The translations under genes and the position numbers were made by a program. A stretch of 33,873 bases of DNA. Origin: an uncultured Clostridia bacterium. GTDB taxonomy: Bacteria > Bacillota > Clostridia > Christensenellales > Aristaeellaceae. Each line of letters opens with the position of its first letter. Positions within the stretch are counted from its first letter, which is position 1. This document shows, one piece after another, positions 1 through 7,104 of this stretch. The stretch spans positions 1 through 33,873 of the forward strand of contig CAMENN010000019.1 of assembly GCA_945928315.1 (NCBI GenBank), written 5' to 3'. A model generated the notes under the pieces. It saw only the letters and a list, made by a program, of their open reading frames with translations. It made no database searches and was not told the origin of the DNA.

Positions 1-660
1 CTCTCCCGCATGGTGGACGGCATCATGATCCGCACGTTCAAGCAGAGCGATCTGGAGGCGCTGGCGAAGTACGGCTCCATCCCGATTATCAACGGCCTGA
101 CCGACGAGTTCCATCCCTGCCAGGTGCTAGCCGATCTGCTGACCATCTATGAAAAGAAGGGCACGCTCAAGGGGCTCAAGCTCGCGTTCGTCGGCGACGG
201 CAACAACATGGCCCATTCCCTGATGCTCGGCTGCTCGAAGCTGGGCATCGACGTCGCCATCGCCAGCCCGGACGGCTACAAGCCCAATCACGTTTATACC
301 GCCTGGGCCGTGGCCAACGCCGAGGCGCAGGGCAGCAAGGTGACGGTCTGCACCGATCCGCTGGAGGCCTGTAAGGATGCCGACGTGCTCTACACCGACG
401 TCTGGGCGAGCATGGGCCAGGAAGGCGAAGCTGAGAAGCGCCGCGAGGCGTTCGGCGGCGTCTATCAGATCAACGCCCAAACGCTGGCCGTCGCCAAGCC
501 GGACGCGATCTTCCTGCACTGCCTGCCCGCGCATCGCGGCGAGGAGGTCACGGGCGAGGTCATCGACGGAGAGCACAGCGTGATCTTCGACGAGGCGGAA
601 AACCGCCTGCACGCGCAGAAGGCCGTCATGTCCCTGCTGATGGGCGGCGGAAAAGCGTAA
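1..660 (+). CDS. argF: Ornithine carbamoyltransferase, C-terminal part (5' end outside the window)
   Basis: Transfers the carbamoyl group from carbamoyl phosphate to ornithine to make citrulline in cytoplasmic arginine biosynthesis (or the reverse in arginine breakdown). The reading frame is open from base 1, so the gene begins upstream; 219 codons remain of a family usually about 300-340 long. Visible family signatures are FHPCQ near base 109 (carbamoyl phosphate side), GDGNNMAHS near base 196 (start of the ornithine domain), DVWASMG near base 397 (the SMG ornithine loop) and HCLPAHRG near base 517 with the catalytic cysteine. The SMG loop argues for ornithine rather than aspartate carbamoyltransferase. 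No convincing terminator follows: a 6-bp stem at 653-669 has no T-run and overlaps the next promoter. Neighbouring arg genes would lie to the left, so the anabolic or catabolic role cannot be decided here. Confidence 0.95.
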   Translation, partial: LSRMVDGIMIRTFKQSDLEALAKYGSIPIINGLTDEFHPCQVLADLLTIYEKKGTLKGLKLAFVGDGNNMAHSLMLGCSKLGIDVAIASPDGYKPNHVYTAWAVANAEAQGSKVTVCTDPLEACKDADVLYTDVWASMGQEGEAEKRREAFGGVYQINAQTLAVAKPDAIFLHCLPAHRGEEVTGEVIDGEHSVIFDEAENRLHAQKAVMSLLMGGGKA

Positions 661-667
661 TTCACGC

Positions 668-696
668 TTGACAAGCGCACGCTTCTCCTCTATAAT
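668..696 (+). promoter_or_regulatory. Sigma-A promoter for the TPP riboswitch and thiT
   Basis: A perfect -35 TTGACA (668-673) and a perfect -10 TATAAT (691-696) are separated by 17 nt, placing transcription start near 703, about 13 nt before the riboswitch. Consensus strength suggests strong constitutive initiation, with control left to the downstream riboswitch. Confidence 0.9.
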
Positions 697-715
697 ACGT
701 TTGACAATTCAATGA

Positions 716-798
716 CCGCTGGGGGCGCGCATTTGCTGAGATGGCCGAGAGGCCGGTCCCTTTGAACCTGTGTAGGTAATCCTACCGTAGGGAAGCGA
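716..798 (+). promoter_or_regulatory. TPP riboswitch (THI element)
   Basis: Contains the hallmark blocks of the thiamine pyrophosphate aptamer: CTGAGA at 736-741, the CCCTTTGAACCTG block at 758-770, and GGTAAT...CGTAGGGAA between about 775 and 794. CGCT (717-720) can pair with AGCG (794-797) to close the P1 helix. It lies between a consensus promoter and an intrinsic terminator, upstream of a thiamine transporter, so TPP binding should favour termination and shut off thiT when thiamine is plentiful. Confidence 0.95.
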
Positions 799-815
799 CA
801 GGATGGGTTTTCCAG

Positions 816-846
816 GCCGCATATCCCTCAGGGTATGCGGCTTTTT
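816..846 (+). terminator. Riboswitch-controlled attenuator of thiT
   Basis: GCCGCATA (816-823) pairs with TATGCGGC (834-841), extended by CCC/GGG around a three-base loop, and is followed by five Ts at 842-846. It sits directly after the TPP aptamer and 72 nt before the thiT start, the arrangement of a transcriptional off-switch. Confidence 0.85.
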
Positions 847-917
847 GCATGACCTGATCATGTAGGTCGAAAGAGAAGCGGCCTGCGAATTGCAAAATAC
901 GAAAGGGGTTGTATCCT

Positions 918-1550
918 ATGTTCTCCAAGTTCGCCGAGATTTCTCCCGTCGTCTGGGCCATCGTTGCCGCGCTGGTGATCGTTGGCATCGTGCTCTTCGC
1001 CGTGACCCGCGACCAGAAGAAGTGGACCGCGCGCATGCTCGCCAACGCTGCGCTGTGCATCGCCCTCTCCTTCATCCTCTCCTACATCCGCCTGTACAAG
1101 CTGCCGCAGGGAGGCTCCATCACGCTGGCGTCGATGCTGCCGATCTTCCTGTTCGCCTATGCCTACGGCGTCGGCCCGGGCATGCTGGTGGGCGCGGCCT
1201 ACGGCATCCTCCAGTTCATCCAGGACGCGTACTTCGTCCATCCTGTCGAGCTGCTGCTCGATTACCCGCTGGCCTTCGCGATGCTGGGCCTCGCCGGCCT
1301 GGCGACGAAGTTCAATGATCAGTGGGGCCTCATCCCCGGCATCGTCATCGGCACCTTCGGCCGGTTCGTCTGCGCCTTCCTGTCCGGCGTGATCTTCTTC
1401 GGCATGTATGCGCCGGAGGGGCAGAATGTGCTGGTCTACTCTGCAGTGTACAACGGCTTCTACCTCATCCCGGAGGCGATCATCTGCATCGTGCTGGCGA
1501 TGATCCCGCAGATCCGCAGGCTGGCCAAGCAGCTTGCACTCAGCAAGTAA
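918..1550 (+). CDS. thiT: Energy-coupled thiamine transporter substrate-binding subunit ThiT
   Basis: Membrane S-component that captures thiamine and docks on the shared ECF energising module (EcfA, EcfA', EcfT), none of which is encoded nearby, as is normal for group II ECF transporters. The 210-residue protein has about six hydrophobic segments and the ThiT-like stretches GGSITLASMLPIF and AYFVHPVELLLDYPLAF. ATG at 918 is chosen because AAAGGGG (902-908) lies 9 nt upstream; a TTG at 909 in the same frame would sit on top of that ribosome binding site. ThiT usually has about 180-200 residues, and the extra here is an N-terminal hydrophobic segment. The TPP riboswitch upstream independently supports the thiamine assignment. 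Confidence 0.93.
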   Translation: MFSKFAEISPVVWAIVAALVIVGIVLFAVTRDQKKWTARMLANAALCIALSFILSYIRLYKLPQGGSITLASMLPIFLFAYAYGVGPGMLVGAAYGILQFIQDAYFVHPVELLLDYPLAFAMLGLAGLATKFNDQWGLIPGIVIGTFGRFVCAFLSGVIFFGMYAPEGQNVLVYSAVYNGFYLIPEAIICIVLAMIPQIRRLAKQLALSK

Positions 1551-1566
1551 TCTTCTGTCCTGACAA

Positions 1567-1597
1567 GGAACGGTCCGGTTTTCCGGGCCGTTCTTTT
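1567..1597 (+). terminator. Intrinsic terminator after thiT
   Basis: AACGGTCCGG (1569-1578) pairs with CCGGGCCGTT (1583-1592) through one G-T wobble, with a four-T loop and a following CTTTTG. It separates thiT from the next gene, which has its own promoter. Confidence 0.8.
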
Positions 1598-1620
1598 GTA
1601 TCGGGTTTTCGTCGGGTCAA

Positions 1621-1649
1621 TTGCCCCGGTACGCATCCTGTGCTATAAT
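1621..1649 (+). promoter_or_regulatory. Promoter of the membrane protein gene at 1674
   Basis: -35 TTGCCC (1621-1626), 17-nt spacer, -10 TATAAT (1644-1649). Expected start near 1656 gives a very short leader before the ribosome binding site GGAGGG (1663-1668). Confidence 0.75.
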
Positions 1650-1673
1650 GAAGGGCAAGTTTGGAGGGATTTG

Positions 1674-2234
1674 ATGGCAAACAACCGAAGAAGCAGCCGT
1701 CAGACGAGCAGCATGATCGCGTTCTGCGGCATGATGGTCGCTCTGGCGACGGTCATGATGTTCACCGGCGGACTGGTCCCCGTGTTCACCTATTGTGCGC
1801 CGATGATCGCCGGGGTGATCCTGCTCCCGATTCTGCTGGAATACGGGAAGAAAGCCGCATGGACGGCTTACGCTGCCGTCGCGCTCATCACGCTGTTCGT
1901 GGGCATCGACAAGGAGGCAGCGTTCTTCTATCTCTTCCTGGGCTACTACCCCATCGTCAAGTGGGACATCGACCGCCTGAAGCAAAAACCCGTGCGCGTG
2001 CTGCTCAAGCTGATCGTGTTCAACGTCTCCATCGTGGCGATGTATATGATTCTCGGCTTCCTGCTGCACATGGATGCCGTGGTGGAGGATTTCACGCAGA
2101 TGGGCGTGGCGCTGCTGATCGCGTTTATCGCACTGATGAATGTCTGCATGTTCATGTATGACCGGCTGCTCTCCCCGTTGGTGATCCTCTACGTCAAGCG
2201 GCTGCGGCCCAAGCTCAAGTTCCTGCGAAGCTGA
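1674..2234 (+). CDS. Uncharacterised small integral membrane protein, possibly ECF S-component-like
   Basis: I do not recognise a named family with certainty. The 186-residue protein starts with a short basic, serine-rich cytoplasmic tail (MANNRRSSRQ), followed by about five hydrophobic helices and a basic C-terminus (YVKRLRPKLKFLRS), an inside-positive pattern at both ends. A conserved-looking block, PILLEYGKK followed by GIDKEAAFFYLFLGYYPIVK, puts acidic and lysine residues between helices. Overall size and helix layout resemble substrate-binding subunits of ECF vitamin transporters, and the neighbour thiT is one, but this is an inference from shape only. GGAGGG lies 5 nt before the ATG. 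The gene is monocistronic, with its own promoter and terminator. Confidence 0.75.
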   Translation: MANNRRSSRQTSSMIAFCGMMVALATVMMFTGGLVPVFTYCAPMIAGVILLPILLEYGKKAAWTAYAAVALITLFVGIDKEAAFFYLFLGYYPIVKWDIDRLKQKPVRVLLKLIVFNVSIVAMYMILGFLLHMDAVVEDFTQMGVALLIAFIALMNVCMFMYDRLLSPLVILYVKRLRPKLKFLRS

Positions 2235-2268
2235 TTCTGAATATACTCCAATAAGCGCGAAGCGAAAA

Positions 2269-2339
2269 GGGGTCCAGGGACTGGTCCCCGGTGGGGTCAA
2301 GGGGCAAAGCCCCTAGGCGGGGCTTGGGACAGCTGCCCC
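2269..2339 (+). repeat. GC-rich hairpin cluster, possible dispersed intergenic repeat
   Basis: Three stem-loops lie in tandem in the 3' untranslated region of the membrane protein gene: GGGGTCCAG (2269-2277) with CTGGTCCCC (2281-2289), one T-T mismatch; AGGGGC (2300-2305) with GCCCCT (2309-2314), loop AAA; and GGGGC (2319-2323) with GCCCC (2335-2339). From memory, similar GGGGTCCAGG...GGGGTCAAGGGG blocks recur between genes in gut Clostridia, but only one copy is present here, so the repeat status is inferred. Confidence 0.45.
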
Positions 2340-2343
2340 AAAG

Positions 2344-2373
2344 GCATCCGGCAGATCTGCCGGATGCTTTTTT
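2344..2373 (+). terminator. Intrinsic terminator of the membrane protein gene
   Basis: GCATCCGGCAGA (2344-2355) is followed immediately by its exact complement (2356-2367), a 24-bp perfect palindrome, then six Ts (2368-2373). It is the plus-strand terminator facing the convergent pckA gene. Confidence 0.9.
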
Positions 2374-2380
2374 CTAAAGA

Positions 2381-2411
2381 AAAGAAGGACTGCGCGAGGC
2401 AGCCCTTCTTT
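2381..2411 (-). terminator. Intrinsic terminator of pckA
   Basis: The 13-nt arms 2381-2393 and 2399-2411 pair with a single A-C mismatch around a five-base loop. On the minus strand the stem ends in a T-rich run (CTTCTTTTCTTT). It begins 15 nt beyond the pckA stop codon. Confidence 0.8.
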
Positions 2412-2425
2412 GTTTGTATTGCAGA

Positions 2426-4006
2426 TTACTCAGCCTTCGGGCCGGCGGCGACGATCGCCGGATCCATGCCCTCGTACTTGGCGAAGTTCTTGACGAACAT
2501 GCCGGCGAGCTTCTTCGCCTGCTCGTCATACGCGGCCTTGTCCGCCCACATGTCGCGCGGGATGAGCACCTCGGACGGCACGTTCGGGCAGGTGGTCGGC
2601 ACGGCGACATTGAAGACCGGGTCCATCACGAACTCGCTCTTCTCGAGTTCGCCGTTGAGCGCCGCGGTGACCATCGCGCGGGTGTACTTGAGCTTCATGC
2701 GGTTGCCGCCGTTGCCCGCGGGGCCGCCCGCCCAGCCGGTGTTGACCAGATAGACGTTGGTGCCGTACTTCTCGATCTTCTCGCCGAGCATCTCAGCGTA
2801 CTTGCTGGCCGGACGCGGCAGGAACGGCGCGCCGAAGCAGGTGGAGAAGGTCGCGGTCGGCTCGGTGATGCCGCGCTCGGTGCCGGCCAGCTTCGCGGTG
2901 TAGCCGGTCACGAAGTGATACATCGCGGCTTCCTTGGAGAGCTTGGAGATCGGCGGGAGCACGCCGAAGGCGTCCGCGGTCAGGAAGATGACGGTCTTCG
3001 GGATGCCGCCCATGGACGGATGTGCTGCGTTCGGGATGTAATCGACCGGGTAGCCCACGCGGGTGTTCTCGGTCACAGAGCCGTCGTTGAAGTCGAACTC
3101 GCCCTTGTCGTTGATGGTGACGTTCTCAACCAGCGCGCCGAACTTGATGGCGTTCCAGATGAACGGCTCGTTCTCCTTGGACAGGTTGATGCACTTGGCA
3201 TAGCAGCCTCCCTCGATGTTGAACACGCCGTTCTCAGACCAGCCGTGCTCGTCATCGCCGATGAGCATGCGGTTCGGGTCGGCGGACAGGGTGGTCTTGC
3301 CGGTGCCGGACAGGCCGAAGAACACGGCGGTGTCGCCCGTCTCCGGGTCCATGTTGGCAGAGCAGTGCATCGGGAGCACGCCGTCGGCCGGGAGCAGGAA
3401 GTTCATGACGGAGAAGACGCTCTTCTTCATCTCGCCCGCGTAGCCGGAGCCCGCGATGACGACGATCTTCTTGTTGAAGTTGACCAGGATGGCCGCCTCG
3501 GAGTGGATGCCGTCGAGCTCGGGGATGCACTTGCAGCCCGGGGCGCACAGCACGGTGAAGTCCTCGGTGAAGTTCTCGAACTCCTCATCGGTCGGGCGGA
3601 TGAGCAGCTGATGGATGAACAGGTTCTGGCTGGCCAGCTCGTTGATGACGCGGATGGCGCGGCGATACTGGTGATCGGCGCCGGCAAAGCCGTCGAACAC
3701 GAACACGTCGCGGCCCTGCAGATAGGTCGCCACGCGGGTGAGAATCTTGTCAAAGCGCTCCTCAGTGATCGGCATGTTGATCTTGCCCCAGGCGATCTCA
3801 TCGTGGATATCCGGGGTATCGACCACATAGCGGTCCTCCGGAGAACGGCCGGTGTACTTGCCGGTCATCACGGAGAGCGCGCCGGTCTCGGAGAGGACGC
3901 CCTCGCCGCGCTTGACGGCCTCGGTCGTCAGCTGAGCCGGGGTCAGGTTATGGAAAACCTTACCGGTATTGATAATGCCCCACTTGCTGAGATTGATCTC
4001 ATTCAT
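2426..4006 (-). CDS. pckA: Phosphoenolpyruvate carboxykinase (ATP)
   Basis: Interconverts oxaloacetate plus ATP with phosphoenolpyruvate, CO2 and ADP in the cytoplasm; gluconeogenic, or carboxylating in some fermenters. The 526 residues match the usual length of the ATP-dependent family. Visible motifs are [10 protein letters not shown] (51-60, substrate-binding arginine), [10 protein letters not shown] (189-198, metal and substrate lysines), the kinase-1a P-loop [11 protein letters not shown] (231-241) and DDEHGW (251-256, kinase-2 region). The P-loop is the ATP-type, not GTP-type. ATG at 4004-4006 is chosen because GGAGG (4016-4020) stands 9 nt upstream. It lies 155 nt downstream of rsmA in the same direction; I see no convincing terminator or promoter in that gap, so whether it is co-transcribed is open. 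Confidence 0.97.
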   Translation of the reverse strand: MNEINLSKWGIINTGKVFHNLTPAQLTTEAVKRGEGVLSETGALSVMTGKYTGRSPEDRYVVDTPDIHDEIAWGKINMPITEERFDKILTRVATYLQGRDVFVFDGFAGADHQYRRAIRVINELASQNLFIHQLLIRPTDEEFENFTEDFTVLCAPGCKCIPELDGIHSEAAILVNFNKKIVVIAGSGYAGEMKKSVFSVMNFLLPADGVLPMHCSANMDPETGDTAVFFGLSGTGKTTLSADPNRMLIGDDEHGWSENGVFNIEGGCYAKCINLSKENEPFIWNAIKFGALVENVTINDKGEFDFNDGSVTENTRVGYPVDYIPNAAHPSMGGIPKTVIFLTADAFGVLPPISKLSKEAAMYHFVTGYTAKLAGTERGITEPTATFSTCFGAPFLPRPASKYAEMLGEKIEKYGTNVYLVNTGWAGGPAGNGGNRMKLKYTRAMVTAALNGELEKSEFVMDPVFNVAVPTTCPNVPSEVLIPRDMWADKAAYDEQAKKLAGMFVKNFAKYEGMDPAIVAAGPKAE

Positions 4007-4161
4007 AGTTTTTGTCCTCCATTTTGCAGATTGCTCGTTCAGGGTCGTTCTGGGCAGCAAACGGATTTGGAAAATGATTCAAAATCAATTTCCACCCTAT
4101 TCAAGAATTTCGACATTTCCCCTCTGTTTCCTGCTATCTGACAAGAAATTATCCATTTTTT

Positions 4162-5019
4162 TCAAATCCGGTCAGTTGACGCCTGCAAACCGGAGATTTC
4201 GTTGCAAAGGCGCGCAAGTTCCTCGATGGAAAGTGCCTCCGCGCGCACCTGGGCGGGCAGTCCGGCGCGGTCGATGCAGGCCGAAGCCTCCTCACGGCTC
4301 AGGGAGAACGCGGACATCAGGTTGTTGACGAGCGTCTTCCTGCGCATGACAAACGCCCCGCGGATCAGCTTCATGAACAGCGCCTCGTCGTGCACGCTGC
4401 ACAGCGGCGCATCGCGGCGCTCAAGCACCATGAAGCTCGAATCGACCTTGGGCGGCGGCGTAAAGCACGCTGCGGGCACATCGAGCGCGCGCCGCACCTC
4501 GCACAGATACTGGCACAGGATCGCCAGCGGGCCGTAGCCGTCCTCCCCGGGCTGACTGAGGAGCTTGTCCCCGACCTCCTTCTGGATCATCACGGCGATG
4601 GAGCGCGCCTGCGGCAGCTCGGTGAGCAGCTTGGTGAGCACGTCCGTGGTGATGTAGTACGGCAGATTCGCCGCCACGCGCAACGGGCCGTCCCCCAGCT
4701 TCTCCCGGACCAGTGCGGCCAGGTCGGTCTTCATCACGTCGCCCAGCACGACCTCGGCGTTTTCGCATTTCTCCAGCGCCACGCGCAGAATCGGCAGCAG
4801 CGTGTCGTCGATCTCCAGGGAGATGATGCGCCTGCAGCGCGCGGAAAGCGGCCTAGTCAGCGCGCCAAAGCCCGGGCCGATTTCCAGCACGCTGTCCTCG
4901 GGCGTGACCAGGGAAAGCTCTGCGAGCTGCTCGAGCAGCGCCTCATCCTCGATGAAGTTCTGCCCCAGGCTGTGCTTATGGTGAAATTCGCCGTTGCGGG
5001 CGTGTCTTTTCGGTTTCAA
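4162..5019 (-). CDS. rsmA: 16S rRNA dimethyladenosine transferase RsmA (KsgA)
   Basis: S-adenosylmethionine-dependent enzyme that dimethylates two adjacent adenines in the 3' terminal helix of 16S rRNA, a late step in small-subunit assembly. The 285 residues include LGQNF (18-22), the cofactor motif EIGPGFGALT (46-55) and the catalytic NLPYYI (118-123), all diagnostic of the family. The start is TTG at 5017-5019: AGGAGG (5026-5031) lies 6 nt upstream and there is no competing ATG in frame. The gene follows the glycosyltransferase by only 15 nt and its ribosome binding site lies in that gap, so the two are almost certainly co-transcribed. Confidence 0.96.
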   Translation of the reverse strand: MKPKRHARNGEFHHKHSLGQNFIEDEALLEQLAELSLVTPEDSVLEIGPGFGALTRPLSARCRRIISLEIDDTLLPILRVALEKCENAEVVLGDVMKTDLAALVREKLGDGPLRVAANLPYYITTDVLTKLLTELPQARSIAVMIQKEVGDKLLSQPGEDGYGPLAILCQYLCEVRRALDVPAACFTPPPKVDSSFMVLERRDAPLCSVHDEALFMKLIRGAFVMRRKTLVNNLMSAFSLSREEASACIDRAGLPAQVRAEALSIEELARLCNEISGLQASTDRI

Positions 5020-5034
5020 AGGGAACCTCCTGCT

Positions 5035-5985
5035 TTACCTGACGAGCGTCGTGTCCGGATCGCTCGACTCGGCGATGATGTAGTGCGGGCGTTTTTTGAC
5101 CTCCATATACGTCTTGGCCAGGTACTGCCCGATGATGCCCATGCACAGCAGCTGTATGCCGCCGATGAACAGGATGATGCAGACCGTGGACGCCCAGCCG
5201 GCGACCGGATCGCCGAAGATCAGCTTGCGCACGATGACAAAGAGCACCATGAAAAACGCGATCAGCGTAAAGAGCATGCCGCTGAAGGACGCGATGGACA
5301 GCGGCGCCTGCGAGAAGTTGACGATGCCGTCGATGGAGTACTTGAACAGCTTCCAGAAGCTCCACTTCGTCTCGCCTGCCACGCGCTCCACGTTCTTGTA
5401 CGGCAGCCATTTCGTGCGGAACCCGATCCAGCCGAAGATGCCCTTCGAAAAGCGGTTGTATTCGCACATGGAGACGATGGCGTCCACCATCTCGCGCTTC
5501 ATTAGGCGGAAATCCCGCGCGCCGTCCACGATGTCCGCGTCGGAAATGCGGTTGATGAGCTTGTAGAACATGCGCGCAAAGAACGAGCGGATCGGCGGTT
5601 CGCCATCACGGCTCACGCGGCGCGTGGCGACACTGTCGTATTCGCCGGTCTCCAGAATGGTGAGCATCTGTGGCAACAGCGCGGGCGGGTCCTGCATGTC
5701 CGCGTCCATCACGCAGACATAGTCGCCCTTCGCGTTGCAGAAGCCCGCATACATGGCGGCCTCCTTACCGAAGTTGCGGGAGAAGGACAAATAGCGCACG
5801 CGCTCATCCTTTCCGGCCAGCTCCCGCAGGATGGACAGCGTCCTGTCCTTCGAGCCGTCATTGACGAAGAGCATCGTCAGCGCGTATTGCGGAATCTCCT
5901 TCGCCACCTCACAGACGGCATCGTAAAAGATCGGCAGCGAGGCCTCCTCGTTGTAGCAGGGCACGATCAGCGTAACAGTCTTCAT
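5035..5985 (-). CDS. Family 2 glycosyltransferase with two C-terminal membrane helices (GtrB/DPM1-like)
   Basis: Likely transfers a sugar from a nucleotide donor to undecaprenyl phosphate at the inner face of the membrane, making a lipid-linked sugar for cell-envelope decoration; the sugar cannot be read from the sequence. The 316-residue protein has a GT-A fold start (VTLIVPCYNEE), NDGSKD (42-47), the metal-binding DAD within MDADMQDPP (92-100), and two hydrophobic helices at about 230-255 and 264-290, the layout of bactoprenol glucosyltransferases and stress-linked YkoT/CsbB proteins. ATG at 5983-5985 follows GAGGGG (5994-5999) by 8 nt. It is first in an operon with rsmA. No flippase or acceptor glycosyltransferase is nearby. 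Confidence 0.9.
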   Translation of the reverse strand: MKTVTLIVPCYNEEASLPIFYDAVCEVAKEIPQYALTMLFVNDGSKDRTLSILRELAGKDERVRYLSFSRNFGKEAAMYAGFCNAKGDYVCVMDADMQDPPALLPQMLTILETGEYDSVATRRVSRDGEPPIRSFFARMFYKLINRISDADIVDGARDFRLMKREMVDAIVSMCEYNRFSKGIFGWIGFRTKWLPYKNVERVAGETKWSFWKLFKYSIDGIVNFSQAPLSIASFSGMLFTLIAFFMVLFVIVRKLIFGDPVAGWASTVCIILFIGGIQLLCMGIIGQYLAKTYMEVKKRPHYIIAESSDPDTTLVR

Positions 5986-6030
5986 GCGTGTTTCCCCTCT
6001 TTGGAAATGTCCCGGAATGATTCTCCCTGT

Positions 6031-6059
6031 ATTGTTTCACATCCGCATGGAAAAGTCAA
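6031..6059 (-). promoter_or_regulatory. Promoter of the glycosyltransferase-rsmA operon
   Basis: On the minus strand, -35 TTGACT (6054-6059) and -10 AACAAT (6031-6036) are 17 nt apart. Start is expected near 6024, about 38 nt before the coding region. Confidence 0.65.
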
Positions 6060-6101
6060 GACAAGCCGCCAAGAAATCAGCCGTGAGCGATGGACAGGGC
6101 A

Positions 6102-6134
6102 GAAAACAGCCCGCAGCGCTGAACGCTGCGGGCT
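6102..6134 (-). terminator. Intrinsic terminator of yebC
   Basis: A perfect 11-bp stem, 6108-6118 with 6124-6134, has a five-base loop; on the minus strand it is followed by GTTTTC. It lies 8 nt beyond the yebC stop. Confidence 0.85.
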
Positions 6135-6142
6135 GCGGGTGA

Positions 6143-6892
6143 TCAGTCGTCCTCTTCCTCATCCTCAGGAAGCTCGCCGTTGTGGTAGACGTCCTGCACG
6201 TCGTCCAGGTCGTCGAGCATCTCAAGCATCTTCTGAATCTTCTGGACGGTCTCCGGATCGGTGATCTCGTTGGTGTTCTGCGGGATCATCGTCAGGTCCG
6301 CGCTCAGAAAGGTGTAGCCGGCTTTTTCCAGATTCTCGCGCACGGCGGAGAAATCAGAGACCTCGGTGGTCACCTCGAAGCTGTCCTCCAGAGCCTGAAT
6401 GTCGGAGGCGCCCGCATCCAGCGCGGCCATCATGACCTCGTCCTCGTCCATGCCGGGCTTGCGCTCGATGACGATGAGGCCGACGTTGCTGAACATGTAG
6501 GAGACGCAGCCGTTGGTGCCCAGCGAGCCGCCGTTCTTGTCGAAGATGTGGCGGATGTCGGAGGCGGTGCGGTTGCGGTTGTCGGTCACGGTCTTGACGA
6601 TCACGGCCATGCCGCCCGGCGCATATCCCTCGTAGGTGATCTCCTCGTAGTTGACGCTGCCAAGCTCGCCGGCAGCCTTCGCGATGGAACGCTTGATGTT
6701 GTCGTTGGGCATGTTGTTCGCCTTCGCCTTGGCGATGACGTCGCGCAGCTTGCCGTTGGTGGCGGGATCGCTGCCGCCGTCGCGCACGGCGATGGCGATC
6801 TCACGGCCGATCTTCGTAAAGATCTTGCCGCGCTCGGCGTCCGCCTTGCCCTTTTTGTGCTTGATATTCGCCCACTTAGAATGGCCAGACAT
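6143..6892 (-). CDS. YebC/PmpR (TACO1) family protein
   Basis: Widely conserved cytoplasmic protein annotated as a DNA-binding regulator; more recent work on family members assigns a ribosome-associated role in easing translation of proline-rich stretches. The 249 residues begin with the signature [14 protein letters not shown] and continue with [12 protein letters not shown] and a conserved middle segment, [14 protein letters not shown]. The C-terminus is strongly acidic ([10 protein letters not shown]). ATG at 6890-6892 is preceded by GGGAGG about 10 nt upstream. The gene stands alone between its own promoter and terminator. Family membership is certain; which of the two roles applies is not decided by sequence. 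Confidence 0.95.
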   Translation of the reverse strand: MSGHSKWANIKHKKGKADAERGKIFTKIGREIAIAVRDGGSDPATNGKLRDVIAKAKANNMPNDNIKRSIAKAAGELGSVNYEEITYEGYAPGGMAVIVKTVTDNRNRTASDIRHIFDKNGGSLGTNGCVSYMFSNVGLIVIERKPGMDEDEVMMAALDAGASDIQALEDSFEVTTEVSDFSAVRENLEKAGYTFLSADLTMIPQNTNEITDPETVQKIQKMLEMLDDLDDVQDVYHNGELPEDEEEDD

Positions 6893-6930
6893 AACTGTAA
6901 AACCTCCCGGTTGATTTTGCTACAGCGATT

Positions 6931-6960
6931 ATTATAGCACCCGGCCGGGGCAAAGCGCAA
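6931..6960 (-). promoter_or_regulatory. Promoter of yebC
   Basis: On the minus strand, -10 TATAAT (6931-6936) is perfect; -35 TTGCGC (6955-6960) lies 18 nt upstream and is weaker. Confidence 0.6.
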
Positions 6961-7058
6961 CACAAATATGCAATTTTTCTTCTCCGCATCAGCAATTTCC
7001 GGTCTTTTGCGGCAGGAAAGCGCGCGCCTTTCGAGCAAAGTGCAAAAAAGGCGCGGTC

Positions 7059-7086
7059 ATTTCCCCCACTTCACGCGGCATACGAT
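7059..7086 (+). promoter_or_regulatory. Possible sigma-E-type promoter upstream of the ylbJ-like gene
   Basis: CATACGAT (7079-7086) differs by one base from the sigma-E -10 consensus CATACAAT, and ATT at 7059-7061 (within GGTCATTT) stands 17 nt upstream where ATA is expected. ylbJ belongs to the sigma-E regulon in Bacillus subtilis, which is why this was examined. Predicted from consensus only; one mismatch in each box. Confidence 0.35.
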
Positions 7087-7104
7087 GGACGCGGGTGAGG
7101 AAAG

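Noticed and set aside
653-669. Small hairpin after argF as a terminator
   Set aside because: Only six base pairs, no T-run, and it overlaps the -35 box of the next promoter.
2414-4141. Long plus-strand open frame opposite pckA
   Set aside because: Antisense shadow of a GC-rich coding region: Arg/Ala/His-rich, no recognisable domain, while the minus-strand protein is an unmistakable PEP carboxykinase.
4007-4161. Promoter or Rex-type operator upstream of pckA
   Set aside because: Only loose matches (TTGAAT with TGAATC); no box good enough to report and no long palindrome.
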